The notes under the pieces were generated by a model. That model was not told the DNA's origin and ran no database searches. It saw only the letters and a program-made list of their open reading frames with translations. A DNA stretch of 64,000 nt, taken from assembly GCF_000317835.1 (NCBI RefSeq), contig NC_019793.1:2356001-2420000 (forward strand). The letters are read 5' to 3'. Position 1 is the first letter of the stretch; each line of letters begins with the position of its first letter. Shown here in pieces: positions 43,188 to 51,751 of this stretch. The stretch is from Deinococcus peraridilitoris DSM 19664 (GTDB lineage: Bacteria; Deinococcota; Deinococci; Deinococcales; Deinococcaceae). A program made the translations under genes and the position numbers.

Positions 43188-44825
43188 TTACAGTTCCTCG
43201 TCCCATTCCACGGCGGGCTGCTGGCCGGGCACTTCACTGGCGCGCCGTCCGAACAGTCCAAACTGCAGGCAGATTCCCCGGAATCCCCAGGTGGCCAGCC
43301 CGATGGCGAGCGCGGCCAGCAGCGCCCAGGCAAGCGTGCCGAGGGGGGATTGCAGAATGCTGAGATTGGCCAGGCTGCCCAGGGCGCTCACGCCCGTCAC
43401 GTCCCCCAGCAGGGCGCCCAGCGAGGCGACGCCCTCGAGCATCACCGGCAGCAGCAGCACCACCAGGGCCGCGCTGATCGCACGCCAGTATGGATTGCGC
43501 CCACCAAAGGCCAGATTGAGCAGGTACAGGGGGTACACGGCCAGCAGCGCCAGCAGCATGAACAGCCCGGCGCGCAGTGGGCCACCCAGGCCGCGGTTGA
43601 GCGTGCTGCTGACACTTTCGGCCGCACTCGTCGCCGTGCCCGCACGGGCAGCCTCAGCGTTGCCGAGTGTGCCCAGCAGGGCACGCACATCATCCGGACG
43701 GAGGGCGCTCAGATCACGGACCCGTTCGACCTGGGCGCGCAGGCGCTGCACTTCGGGCGTGCTGCCGACATTCGGGGGCAGCGTGCCAAGCTGGCGCAGG
43801 GCGTCCGCGAGCGCTTCGCGGGCGGCGCGATTGTCACCGTGCCCGCTGGCGACCAGCGCGCGAGCGAGCGGTGCGTACACGGCGCCCAGGTCGGCAGCGC
43901 TGCCCGCCGGGCCACTGGGTGCCGGATTTGCCGGTGCGCCAGGCGCTGTGGTTGGTGTGGTGGCCGGGGACGCGGCAGGCTCCTGTGGTGGCGCAGAATT
44001 CTGAACCGGAGCCTGTTGTGGCGCACGCCCGGCGGCCCGGACTGCCTGGCTGGCCGCGCTCGCGAAGCGGTCGGTGCCGCTTTGCAGTGCTGCCAACTGT
44101 TCGCGGAAGGCGTCGGTGTTGCCGGCGGTCAGGCTGGTGATCGCTTCGACAAACGTGCGGGTGCTGAGCTCACCGGTGCGCGGCGAATCCTGCACGACGC
44201 TGAACCAGCTGGTGGCGCGCGCCATTTCCAGGTAGGCATCCGCGCGCCCGGCGCCGTTGGCACGCTTGAGCGAGGCGCTGATTTTGCTGGCCGCCGTCCG
44301 TTCGAACTGGGCCCGCACGAGGTCGACGTTGCCGGCGCGTGCCGCACCGACGAGCGCTGCGCGCGCGTCACCGCGCACTCCGAAGTCGTCGGCCAGCAGC
44401 CCGACGTTGCTCACGGCGCCTGCTTCGGCGCGGCTGAGCGCTTCCAGGGCGCTGTCGTGCATGATCTTGCGCAGCAGTCCGCGTACCTGGGCCGTCTGGG
44501 CTTCCAGGTCGGCCTGCGAGCGGCTGACCGCGATGCGCGCGTTTTGCAGGGCGGTGCGCACCCCGCTGGCCAGCGGTGAGTTGTTGGCCTCCGGTATAGC
44601 CTCGCCGAACAGCGTGCGCGCCCGATCGAGTTCGGCCAGGCTGGACGCCGGGGCGCGGCCACGCTGCGTGAGCGCCGAATCGACCGCGCCGGTGATCGCG
44701 CGGTACTGCGCCGCATTCAGGGTCAGCGCGCTTTGTGCCTGGGCTGCGCTCAGCAGGCACAGGGTCAGGGCGCCCACACGGAGCCCGAAGGCCTTCCGGG
44801 AAGCGTGGAACGAGGCAACGGTCAT
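43188..44825 (-). CDS. Signal-peptide membrane protein of the roadblock operon
   Basis: This 545-residue protein starts at an ATG overlapping the roadblock gene's stop (ATGA). It has a signal peptide (residues 1-31, ending SAAQAQS), a helical extracytoplasmic domain (about 32-260), a proline/alanine-rich linker (about 265-320), a second helical part (about 320-410), and three to four transmembrane helices near the C-terminus (about 420-520) ending in an acidic cytoplasmic tail (AVEWDEEL). The layout fits a membrane platform that connects an external domain to the cytosolic roadblock and helical proteins. No family recognised. Confidence 0.75.
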   Translation of the reverse strand: MTVASFHASRKAFGLRVGALTLCLLSAAQAQSALTLNAAQYRAITGAVDSALTQRGRAPASSLAELDRARTLFGEAIPEANNSPLASGVRTALQNARIAVSRSQADLEAQTAQVRGLLRKIMHDSALEALSRAEAGAVSNVGLLADDFGVRGDARAALVGAARAGNVDLVRAQFERTAASKISASLKRANGAGRADAYLEMARATSWFSVVQDSPRTGELSTRTFVEAITSLTAGNTDAFREQLAALQSGTDRFASAASQAVRAAGRAPQQAPVQNSAPPQEPAASPATTPTTAPGAPANPAPSGPAGSAADLGAVYAPLARALVASGHGDNRAAREALADALRQLGTLPPNVGSTPEVQRLRAQVERVRDLSALRPDDVRALLGTLGNAEAARAGTATSAAESVSSTLNRGLGGPLRAGLFMLLALLAVYPLYLLNLAFGGRNPYWRAISAALVVLLLPVMLEGVASLGALLGDVTGVSALGSLANLSILQSPLGTLAWALLAALAIGLATWGFRGICLQFGLFGRRASEVPGQQPAVEWDEEL

Positions 44826-45601
44826 GCGGACTCCTTGAGCACCGACAGCTCCGCGATGAGCCGTCCGAAATTGGTGGTGTTGTTCGCGAGCAGGGCGACG
44901 AAGTGCCTGCCCAGCGGACGGACACAGACGGTCTGCTGTCCCAAATCGGCGCTGAGCATTCGCCAGGGCTTGTGACGAAGCAGCCCGGCAGTGGTCACCA
45001 TCACGCTGCCCAGCGCTTCGGCGCCGCGCTGGGCGCGCGTGCGCAGCACCTTGCCGCTGGCGTCGCACAGCACCACGCCCAGCACCCCGTCAAAGCGTGC
45101 GAGGTCCGCGAGCAGCGCGTCCTGGCCACTGACGTTCGAAAGGTCGTAGAAACGTTCGGGCAGCGTGTGGCGTGTGCCCTCACCCGGATCGTCGAGTTCG
45201 AAGTCGTCGAGGTCGAATTCGATGTCGTCTTCCGGGGCGGCGTCCACTGGGACCGGGCTGGCCGTGGGTGCCAGCTGCACACCCTGGTGGGCCGCGGACA
45301 CCGCGAGGGTGGCCGCTGCAGGCGGAGCGGCGCTGGGAAACAGCGTGGGCGCTTTGGGGTACTGCTGCTGGACGTGGCTGGCCAGGGCGCTGAGTTCCAG
45401 CTTGGCGCGGGCGACCGGCATGACGGCCCGCAAGCGGTTTTCCAGAGGACCGGCCAGCACACGCTGCATTTCCTCCGCGCTTACCTCTTCGGGAGACAGC
45501 CGCGCGTCCCTTAGGGCGGCACGGAGCATATGGTCGGCCGCTCGCTCGGATACCACGCGTGCCAGCGCCTCGCTCACCAGGGTATAGACGGGATTCTGCA
45601 T
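44822..45601 (-). CDS. Roadblock/LC7-like protein with N-terminal extension
   Basis: This 259-residue protein has a helical N-terminal domain (about residues 1-90), a linker with an acidic aspartate-rich tract (EDDIEFDLDDFELDD, about 135-150) and a C-terminal domain (about 160-258) with the roadblock/LC7 pattern: helix, FDGVLGVVLCDASGKVL strand-turn, then LGQQTVCVRPLGRHFVALLANNTTNFGRLI. Bacterial roadblock proteins usually control small Ras-like GTPases such as MglA. It heads the operon, is preceded by a leaderless-type -10, and is translationally coupled to the membrane protein. Confidence 0.72.
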   Translation of the reverse strand: MQNPVYTLVSEALARVVSERAADHMLRAALRDARLSPEEVSAEEMQRVLAGPLENRLRAVMPVARAKLELSALASHVQQQYPKAPTLFPSAAPPAAATLAVSAAHQGVQLAPTASPVPVDAAPEDDIEFDLDDFELDDPGEGTRHTLPERFYDLSNVSGQDALLADLARFDGVLGVVLCDASGKVLRTRAQRGAEALGSVMVTTAGLLRHKPWRMLSADLGQQTVCVRPLGRHFVALLANNTTNFGRLIAELSVLKESA

Positions 45602-45613
45602 CAAAGTAAACCT

Positions 45614-45619
45614 ACTATA
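45614..45619 (-). promoter_or_regulatory. Leaderless-type -10 element for the roadblock operon
   Basis: On the minus strand TATAGT lies 12 bases before the ATG (9 before a TTG), in an AT-rich stretch (TTTAAA about 15 bases upstream). It would start transcription almost at the start codon. Confidence 0.5.
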
Positions 45620-45649
45620 AGCGATATCTCATATTTTAAAGATTAAATT

Positions 45650-45868
45650 TCAAGCTTTTTTCGTGCTGCTGCTCATCTTCACCATGCTGATGAACTGCTC
45701 GGTGAGCAGCGGATCGAACTGAGCGCCAGCTCCTCGCCTCACCTCTTGTAAGGCCTCCTGCGGCGTCCAGGCCTCCTTGTAAGGATAGACGTCGACCGGG
45801 CTGAAGACCCACCCGCACTGATGCCTGCCGGCGCCCGTGACGTGGGCCAGAGCCGTCAGCAGCGCCAC
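45650..45868 (-). pseudogene. Remnant of an HD-GYP-domain gene (C-terminal tail)
   Basis: A 72-codon frame ends YPYKEAWTPQEALQEVRRGAGAQFDPLLTEQF, closely matching the end of HD-GYP c-di-GMP phosphodiesterases (YRPAWS..EAL..........FDP.LVEAF). The catalytic HD and GYP part is absent and no intact upstream frame exists, so it appears to be a decayed fragment. It lies between the roadblock operon and the Kbl/BioF gene, a position suggesting past loss. Confidence 0.45.
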
Positions 45869-45930
45869 GTCGGAATCGAAGCCTTGAGGCGCCTTTGTGT
45901 CCCGAATTTGAACGCTTCACCTAACGCTCG

Positions 45931-45959
45931 TTTGCATGAGGCTTTTTCCCGGCTACACT
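45931..45959 (+). promoter_or_regulatory. Leaderless promoter of the Kbl/BioF-type gene
   Basis: TTTGCA (-35, 45931-45936), a 17-base spacer, and TACACT (-10, 45954-45959) stand 5 bases before the GTG start at 45965. No ribosome site is present. Confidence 0.6.
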
Positions 45960-45964
45960 GAAGC

Positions 45965-47152
45965 GTGACCAGCCTGACCTCACGTATTGACGCCGAACTG
46001 CAGCGCCTGCGCAGCGCGGGCCTCTACATCTCTCCCCGGGTGCTCGAAGCGCCGCAGCGACCCATCACGCGCGTGCTGGGGCGCGAGGTGGTAAACCTCG
46101 CCAGTAACAATTACCTGGGCTTCGCCGATCACCCGTTCCTGAAAGAGCGCGCCCGGCAGTTTCTGGAGACCTGGGGCGCGGGCGTGGGCGCCGTGCGTAC
46201 GATTGCCGGCACGCTCTCCATTCACGAGGACTTTGAAACGCAGCTGGCCGAATTCAAGGGCACCGGCAGTGCCCTGGTGCTGCACAGCGGCTTCACCACC
46301 AACCAGGGTGTGCTGGGGAGCCTGCTGCAGGAAGGTGACCTGGTCGTCAGCGACGAACTCAACCACGCCAGCATCATCGACGGCCTGCGCCTGGCCAAGG
46401 CCACCAAGAAGGTCTTCAAACACAAGGACATGCAGGATTTGGAGCGGGTACTGCTGGAGAACCCCACGGACGGCCTGAAACTGATCGTGACCGACGGCGT
46501 GTTCAGCATGGACGGAGACATCGCGCCCCTCGACAAGATCGTCGAGATCGCGCGCCGTTACGGCGCCGTCACCTACGTCGACGACGCTCACGGTTCGGGC
46601 GTGCTGGGTGAAGCGGGACGCGGCACCGTGCATCACTTCGGTTTCGAGCACGCCGACGACGTCATCCAGATCGGCACCCTCAGCAAAGCCTGGGGCGTGG
46701 TGGGCGGCTACGCGGCCGGTACGCGTGATCTGCGTGACCTTTTGATCAACAAGGCGCGCCCGTTCCTGTTCAGTACCGGTCACCCGCCAGCCGTCGTCGG
46801 AGCGCTCAGCGCCGCCGTTGAACTGATCCAGCGCGAGCCTCACATCATGGAGACGTTGTGGGACAACACCCGCTACTTCAAGGCCGAACTGTCCCGTTTG
46901 GGCTTTGATACCTTTGGCAGTGAAACGCCGATCACTCCAGTGATCTTCGGTGAGACGGGCGCGGCGTTCGAGGCCAGCCGCCTGCTCTTGGAACGTGGGG
47001 TGTTCGCGGTGGGCATCGGCTTTCCGACCGTGCCGCGCGGCTCGGCGCGTATTCGCAACATTGTTACCGCAGCGCACACGAGGGACATGCTTGACCGGGC
47101 ACTCGCGGCGTACGAAGCAGTCGGACGCGAGCTGGGCGTGGTCGCGGGCTGA
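45965..47152 (+). CDS. kbl: Alpha-oxoamine synthase: 2-amino-3-ketobutyrate CoA ligase / 8-amino-7-oxononanoate synthase type
   Basis: This 395-residue PLP enzyme condenses glycine or alanine with an acyl-CoA, or runs the reverse cleavage. Motifs: NNYLGFADHP, HSGFTTNQGVLG, DELNHASIIDG, YVDDAHGSGVLG, and the PLP lysine in GTLSKAWGVVGGY (about residue 240). Sequence resembles the Thermus/Deinococcus enzyme that has both Kbl-like and BioF-like activity, so the symbol is tentative. Start GTG 45965 fits the leaderless promoter. A terminator follows the gene. Confidence 0.88.
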   Translation: MTSLTSRIDAELQRLRSAGLYISPRVLEAPQRPITRVLGREVVNLASNNYLGFADHPFLKERARQFLETWGAGVGAVRTIAGTLSIHEDFETQLAEFKGTGSALVLHSGFTTNQGVLGSLLQEGDLVVSDELNHASIIDGLRLAKATKKVFKHKDMQDLERVLLENPTDGLKLIVTDGVFSMDGDIAPLDKIVEIARRYGAVTYVDDAHGSGVLGEAGRGTVHHFGFEHADDVIQIGTLSKAWGVVGGYAAGTRDLRDLLINKARPFLFSTGHPPAVVGALSAAVELIQREPHIMETLWDNTRYFKAELSRLGFDTFGSETPITPVIFGETGAAFEASRLLLERGVFAVGIGFPTVPRGSARIRNIVTAAHTRDMLDRALAAYEAVGRELGVVAG

Positions 47153-47167
47153 GCGCCGGCGATCAGC

Positions 47168-47202
47168 CGAAAGCGGGGGTGCCGTGTGCCTCCCCGCTTT
47201 CG
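47168..47202 (+). terminator. Terminator of the Kbl/BioF-type gene
   Basis: CGAAAGCGGGG / CCCCGCTTTCG is a perfect 11-bp stem with a 13-base loop, followed by TTT, 15 bases after the stop codon. Confidence 0.8.
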
Positions 47203-47217
47203 TTTGAGCAGGCTTTC

Positions 47218-47358
47218 CTACACCACGTGTACAATGGCGACGCGACCGTCCTGTCCGCCGTTGCCCCCGTCATCATCGCCGTCGTCGTCCTGACGGCAGC
47301 CGGCCAGGGCCGTGACCAGTAGCGCTCCGCACAGCAGATACCCCAAAAGTCGTTTCAT
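47218..47358 (-). CDS. 46-residue acidic lipoprotein
   Basis: A short frame encodes MKRLLGYLLCGALLVTALAGC (residues 1-21, split here only as a landmark: charged start, hydrophobic core, lipobox ALAGC), followed by QDDDGDDDGGNGGQDG and a hydrophobic end (RVAIVHVV). It is a textbook small lipoprotein, predicted to be attached by the cysteine, with an acidic glycine-rich head. It was too short for the usual gene cut-offs. No strong ribosome site; the ATG is unambiguous. Confidence 0.6.
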   Translation of the reverse strand: MKRLLGYLLCGALLVTALAGCRQDDDGDDDGGNGGQDGRVAIVHVV

Positions 47359-47425
47359 GCCCGCAGTCTGCCGCATGGTGTGAATCTTCGGTGATGCGGG
47401 TCATCAAGCGGACTTCACCGGCACT

Positions 47426-47887
47426 TCAGAGGAACTTGATCAGCTGACGAATCACCCCGAGGTGATACGCGACGTGCGTGAGGCCCGCGACGACCCCGCC
47501 CGCCTCGTCGGCATCCCAATTCACGCGGTCCTGGGCCAACTGGTGCAGTTCGAGGTACCCGTCGTGAAGCTGCCCACGCAACTCGCGCCAGCCACGGTCG
47601 TCGAGTTGCTGCACGGCCCAGCTGCCCGCCCAGTCCAGCGCCATCGTCTCGCCGCGCAGCGCGGCGGTGGTGGCCGACAGGTGAAAGCGGACGTGTTCGG
47701 TATGCGCAATGACGCTGGGGCCCAGCGGGGTGGGCCGTGACGCCTGCTCGGCCGAGAGACCGCTCAGGGTGGCGAGCAGACCGGCGTTCTTGTCCTGATC
47801 GAGGTACCACGACCATTCCTGCTGCGCGCCCTCGAAGGTCTCCTGCAGCACGGCGAGGTAACCCTGGAGAAAAGTCGACGCTTCCAT
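47426..47887 (-). CDS. DinB-superfamily protein (tandem copy 1)
   Basis: This 153-residue four-helix-bundle protein has the DinB/YfiT arrangement with histidines in SVIAHTEHVRFHL (about residue 58-70) and HVAYHLGVIRQLI (near the end), the likely metal ligands. It is a tandem paralogue of the next gene upstream: they share spacing and the closing motif [HV]..YHLG.[VI]RQ[IL][IV]K. Members are metal-dependent and often linked to stress or bacillithiol-type chemistry; no function is assigned here. Confidence 0.83.
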   Translation of the reverse strand: MEASTFLQGYLAVLQETFEGAQQEWSWYLDQDKNAGLLATLSGLSAEQASRPTPLGPSVIAHTEHVRFHLSATTAALRGETMALDWAGSWAVQQLDDRGWRELRGQLHDGYLELHQLAQDRVNWDADEAGGVVAGLTHVAYHLGVIRQLIKFL

Positions 47888-47932
47888 GCGATCAGGATAG
47901 CGGGCGCTTTTCAGGAGTGCAGCGCGGCGGAG

Positions 47933-48415
47933 TCAGGCCAGCAGCTTGACTATCTGCCGGACCGCGCCCAGATGGTAACTCACGTGGGCCAGGGCGGCGG
48001 CCAGACCGCCCGCAGCGTCCTCGTCCCAGTCGTTCGTGCGGCGTGCGAGGGACACCAGGCCGGTGTAGGCCGCGCGGACCCGTGCACGCACATCCTGCCA
48101 AGCAGCTTCATCCACCGTGCGAGGTTCGAAACTGCCCGGCCAGTCAAACGGACCGCGCTCACCCTGAGCCCAGCGGACGCCGACTTCCAGGTGAAAGGCC
48201 GTGTGCGCGGCGTGCGCGGCAACGCTCAGCCCCAGCAGGGTCGGATCGGACGCCTGCGTCGCGCTCAGGGCGTCCAAGGTGGCAAAAAGGCCGTGGTTAC
48301 CGCTGCCGTCGGCCCTGGTGCCGTCGAGAAAACCGGTGCCCTGTCCGGGTTGCCCACCCTCACAGGCTTCCTGCAGGACGTCGAGCCAGCCTTGTACGAA
48401 TGCTTGATCGCTCAT
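47933..48415 (-). CDS. DinB-superfamily protein (tandem copy 2)
   Basis: This 160-residue paralogue of the neighbouring gene has SVAAHAAHTAFHLEV and HVSYHLGAVRQIVKLL with the same histidine pattern. The 45-base gap to copy 1 suggests one transcript. The pair probably arose by duplication and then diverged. Confidence 0.83.
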   Translation of the reverse strand: MSDQAFVQGWLDVLQEACEGGQPGQGTGFLDGTRADGSGNHGLFATLDALSATQASDPTLLGLSVAAHAAHTAFHLEVGVRWAQGERGPFDWPGSFEPRTVDEAAWQDVRARVRAAYTGLVSLARRTNDWDEDAAGGLAAALAHVSYHLGAVRQIVKLLA

Positions 48416-48462
48416 GCCTTACGTTAAACGGCCCTTTCCTGTCTGCCCATTGCCCATCCGGC

Positions 48463-50772
48463 TTAGGCGCCGAACACGCCGCGCGGATGGACATCCACCC
48501 GCACCCGGCCTGGAAACGAACGGTCAAGGGCGCTCAGCAGTACTTCCAGGCGAGCGTCGTCACGCACGCGCAGCAGCAGGTGATAGGGATACACGCCCCT
48601 CAGGCGCGCGATGGGAGAGGGTGCTGGCCCCAGCAGCTCCCCGTCCACCGCGCCCTTGCCATACAGCGCCTGCGCGACCGCCGTGGCGGCCGCGTGTGCT
48701 TTGCCCTGGTCCCTCGCGGCGACTTCGATCTGGGCGAGGCGTGCAAACGGCGGGTACCTGAGCAGCTGGCGCCCCTGGCGTTCCTGCGCGGGGTAGGCGC
48801 CCGCGTCGTGTCCGTCGACGATGCACCTGAGGGCCGGATGCCCGGCCTGAAAGGTCTGCACGACCAGCAGCGGCGCGCGAACCGGGTGCCATTCGATCAG
48901 CTGGCGCAGCAGACGGTGGTAGCGCTCCGAGGCGCGAAAGTCGCTGACGTTCAGCCAGGTGTCCGCGAGCGTCACGCCGATCAACGCCAGGTCGGGCAGT
49001 GCGTCCTGCGTGAGCAGCGCCTGGGTGCCGATGACCACGCCGCTGTGGCCTTGCTGCAGGGCGCTGAGGTCGTCCTGGCGGTCACGGTCGAAGCGCAGTA
49101 CCGGAAAGTCGGGCAGCAGCTTGCGAACTTCCTGGGCGATCCATTCGGTGCCGGGCCCGCGCGCCTGCCACATCCGTTCGCCGCACTCGGCGCAGCGCTC
49201 GTGCAGCCGCTCGCGGTAGCCGCACTGGTGACAGGTCAGTTCACGCGTTTCCTGGTGAAAGCGCAAGGGCACGTCGCAGTGCCTGCACATGGGGGTGTGT
49301 TCGCAACTGGGGCAGCGCAGCAGGGCGCTGTATCCCCGGCGGGGAGCGAGCAGCACCGCCTGCCGTCCGCGCTCGGCCACCTGCCGCAGCACCTTCTGCA
49401 AATCGTGCGACAGGGGATAGCCTTGCGCGCCGGGCTTCAGGTCCGCGCGCGACAGCGGCCCCAGCGCCGGTGCCTGGATGGGGTTGGCGTAATCGACCAC
49501 GTGCACGCGCGCGACCGGTGGGGGCAGCACCTGCCCTGGCACGTCGAGCACCTCGGCACTGGGCACGCTGCCGGTCCAGCCGAGCTGGCACTCGGCGTGC
49601 CGGGCGAGACGGCGCGCGAGCTCAGGCACGAAGGCGTGGCTGCCCGACAGCAGCTTGTGCGCGTCGCTGCCTTCCTCTTTGACCACCACGGTGGCCAGAT
49701 CGTGCACGGGCGCGCACAGGGCGGTGCAGGTGCCGATCACCAGACGCGCCTCGCCACTGCGGATGAGTTGCCAGACGTGCTCGCGCTCTTCTTCGGACAG
49801 CTGGCCCGAAAGCTGTACGGCCCGTCCACGCTGCTCGCTGCTCAGGCCCGAGAGCGCTGTCCAGGTGCGCCGCAGGGTGGCGTGGTCGGGCACGGCCACG
49901 ATTACACTCCGCCCGATGTCAAGCTCGCGCGCCAGGCGGGAAGCCAGCAGACGGTGACGCACTGCCGGACGCCCACCGTGCAGGCGCCACTCCCGCGCCT
50001 CCGGCAGACGGTCCAGGGTGAGTTTGGGGGCTTCGCCGGTCGGCGTGAGTACTGGCAACGGCGCGGGGTGCTCGGCCCGCTCGGCCCAGCCACGGGTCAT
50101 GACGCCGGTGACCACCGAAGTGCTCACGCCCGCGCCCTGAGCCCACGTGCTGAGGCTCTCCACGTGACCTTGCTCGCGCAGCCACGCCCAGGCCACCTTC
50201 TGCTTGGGTGTGAGCGGCGTCCCGCCCTCGCGGTCACTGACCCGAACGACGCTGACCGTGCGTGCTTTGGGGCGCAGGTCTTCTTCCAGCAGACCCTGCG
50301 CCCGAACCGAGTCGAGCAGTGCGGCGTCGAACGCGCTGGCGTCCTGCCACACCGGCCCTGGCACCTGCTGGCCGAAGGGACTGAGGTCGGCGTCTTCCAC
50401 CGCGCGTACCCGGTGGCAGAGACGCGGACTCAGCCCCACCGGCAGGATGTCGGAAAGCAGCAGGCCCAGCGGAACACGTGACAGGCGCGCTTCCTCCGCG
50501 AGGGCGGCCAGAAATGCAGGCCCCACCCAGGGCGCCTCGGCGGGCGAATCGAGCAGCGCCACGGCGTCGCGCAGCCGGTGGCCCGCTTCTTTGCCGGGCC
50601 CCAGCACGATGCCCACCCGCAATTCGCCCTGCCAGGGCACCATCACCCGGTGTCCTACCGGTACAGGACCTGAAAATCCGTGCGGCACCCCGAAATCGTA
50701 CGGTGGCAACGGCAGCGGCACGGCCACCGACCAGGTCAGGACGGCCGGAGGAGAAGCGGGCAGGGCAGGCAT
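48463..50772 (-). CDS. priA: Primosomal replication protein PriA without intact helicase motifs
   Basis: This 769-residue protein matches PriA over its length, including the zinc-binding cysteine block (CPSCEHTPMCRHC, CHQCGYRERLHERCAECG, about residues 485-530) and the C-terminal region. The Walker A (GxxGSGKT) of active PriA is replaced by a sequence without a P-loop (LHGGRPAVRHRLLASRLA), and the DEEH box reads KEEGSDAH. The same loss is reported for D. radiodurans PriA, described as a pseudohelicase. It probably works as a replication-restart scaffold that loads DnaB without unwinding. It is third in the operon behind an FAD protein and trmB. Confidence 0.93.
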   Translation of the reverse strand: MPALPASPPAVLTWSVAVPLPLPPYDFGVPHGFSGPVPVGHRVMVPWQGELRVGIVLGPGKEAGHRLRDAVALLDSPAEAPWVGPAFLAALAEEARLSRVPLGLLLSDILPVGLSPRLCHRVRAVEDADLSPFGQQVPGPVWQDASAFDAALLDSVRAQGLLEEDLRPKARTVSVVRVSDREGGTPLTPKQKVAWAWLREQGHVESLSTWAQGAGVSTSVVTGVMTRGWAERAEHPAPLPVLTPTGEAPKLTLDRLPEAREWRLHGGRPAVRHRLLASRLARELDIGRSVIVAVPDHATLRRTWTALSGLSSEQRGRAVQLSGQLSEEEREHVWQLIRSGEARLVIGTCTALCAPVHDLATVVVKEEGSDAHKLLSGSHAFVPELARRLARHAECQLGWTGSVPSAEVLDVPGQVLPPPVARVHVVDYANPIQAPALGPLSRADLKPGAQGYPLSHDLQKVLRQVAERGRQAVLLAPRRGYSALLRCPSCEHTPMCRHCDVPLRFHQETRELTCHQCGYRERLHERCAECGERMWQARGPGTEWIAQEVRKLLPDFPVLRFDRDRQDDLSALQQGHSGVVIGTQALLTQDALPDLALIGVTLADTWLNVSDFRASERYHRLLRQLIEWHPVRAPLLVVQTFQAGHPALRCIVDGHDAGAYPAQERQGRQLLRYPPFARLAQIEVAARDQGKAHAAATAVAQALYGKGAVDGELLGPAPSPIARLRGVYPYHLLLRVRDDARLEVLLSALDRSFPGRVRVDVHPRGVFGA

Positions 50773-50791
50773 AAGAATGACCGAAGGGGGC

Positions 50792-51751
50792 TCAGTAAGA
50801 GCGGTGCGTGACGCTGGCGCCGCGCTCCTCGAGGAACGTCGTCACCACCCCCACCGCCGCCTTGAGACCTGCCGTGATGATCGGGCCACCGAAACGCTCC
50901 AGACGCACGAGCGCGCTGCCGTCCTCGCGTACGGTCACGCTCACGAGCGCTTCCTGCGTGAGGTCGCGTTCCTCGACGTGGGTCAGCAGCACCCACTGGT
51001 CACGCGAAGCGTGCCGGTAAGCGTCGAGCACCACCACCACGTGCTCGCCCGTGCGGTCCACGGTCTTCCGGAAGTTGCTGAGCTGAAAGTCTTCGGGCAG
51101 GCGCACGATGGCGTGGGGCACATGATCTCCTTGGCTGTCTTCCACGGGCAGCACGGGAACGTTCGGGGACTGCACCGCCCGCCAGCGCACGTGGTGCACG
51201 CTCAGGCCCAGCTCACGCCACTTGAGGGCGTACTTGGTGCGCAGCGCCGCTGCCGGGGGCTCAGGGAACGTGGCCGTGAAGCAGCCACTTTTCTGCGCTT
51301 CTTGCAGCGCGAACTGAAAATACTCTTCGTGGTCGGTCGTGAACCACACCTCACCGCCCGGGCGCAGGCGGCTGGCGGCCAGCGTGAAAAAAGGCGCGCG
51401 CAGCAGGCGGTGCTCTTCGTGGCCCGCTTTGGGCCAGGGGTCCGGGAAATTCACGATGATGCGCGCCAGGCTGCCGGGCCCTGTCACCGCGCGCACGAGG
51501 GTGGAGGCGGGCAGACGCGTCAGGTGCGCATTGTTCAGGCCGGCCGCCGTCAATCGCCGCTGCGCCTTGAGGAGGCTCACGCCGGACAGCTCTACCCCGA
51601 GGTAATTCGCGTCGGCCTCGTTCGGACCGTGTTCGGCCCAGAAGCGTCCGTCACCAAAGCCGATCTCCAGTACCCAGTCGCCATTGGGATTCTCGGGATA
51701 CAGGCGCTCGGGAGCGTCGGGAAAGCGGAAGTCCGCAAGACGCAGAATCAC
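50792..51751 (-). CDS. trmB: tRNA (guanine-N7)-methyltransferase with long C-terminal extension
   Basis: This 319-residue protein methylates G46 in tRNA. The SAM site LEIGFGDGRFWAEHG is at about residue 29, followed by the TrmB signature VNFPDPWPKAGHEEHRL (about 110) and FTTDHEEYFQ (about 145). The enzyme usually has 210-240 residues; the extra 130 C-terminal residues are also seen in Thermus TrmB, so it is probably a phylum trait. The GTG start overlaps the stop of the upstream gene (GTGA). Confidence 0.92.
   Translation of the reverse strand: MILRLADFRFPDAPERLYPENPNGDWVLEIGFGDGRFWAEHGPNEADANYLGVELSGVSLLKAQRRLTAAGLNNAHLTRLPASTLVRAVTGPGSLARIIVNFPDPWPKAGHEEHRLLRAPFFTLAASRLRPGGEVWFTTDHEEYFQFALQEAQKSGCFTATFPEPPAAALRTKYALKWRELGLSVHHVRWRAVQSPNVPVLPVEDSQGDHVPHAIVRLPEDFQLSNFRKTVDRTGEHVVVVLDAYRHASRDQWVLLTHVEERDLTQEALVSVTVREDGSALVRLERFGGPIITAGLKAAVGVVTTFLEERGASVTHRSY

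Noticed and set aside
42174..44579. An 801-codon plus-strand frame opposite the roadblock operon genes
   Set aside because: Shadow of the high-GC minus-strand genes; no ribosome site, no recognisable domain.
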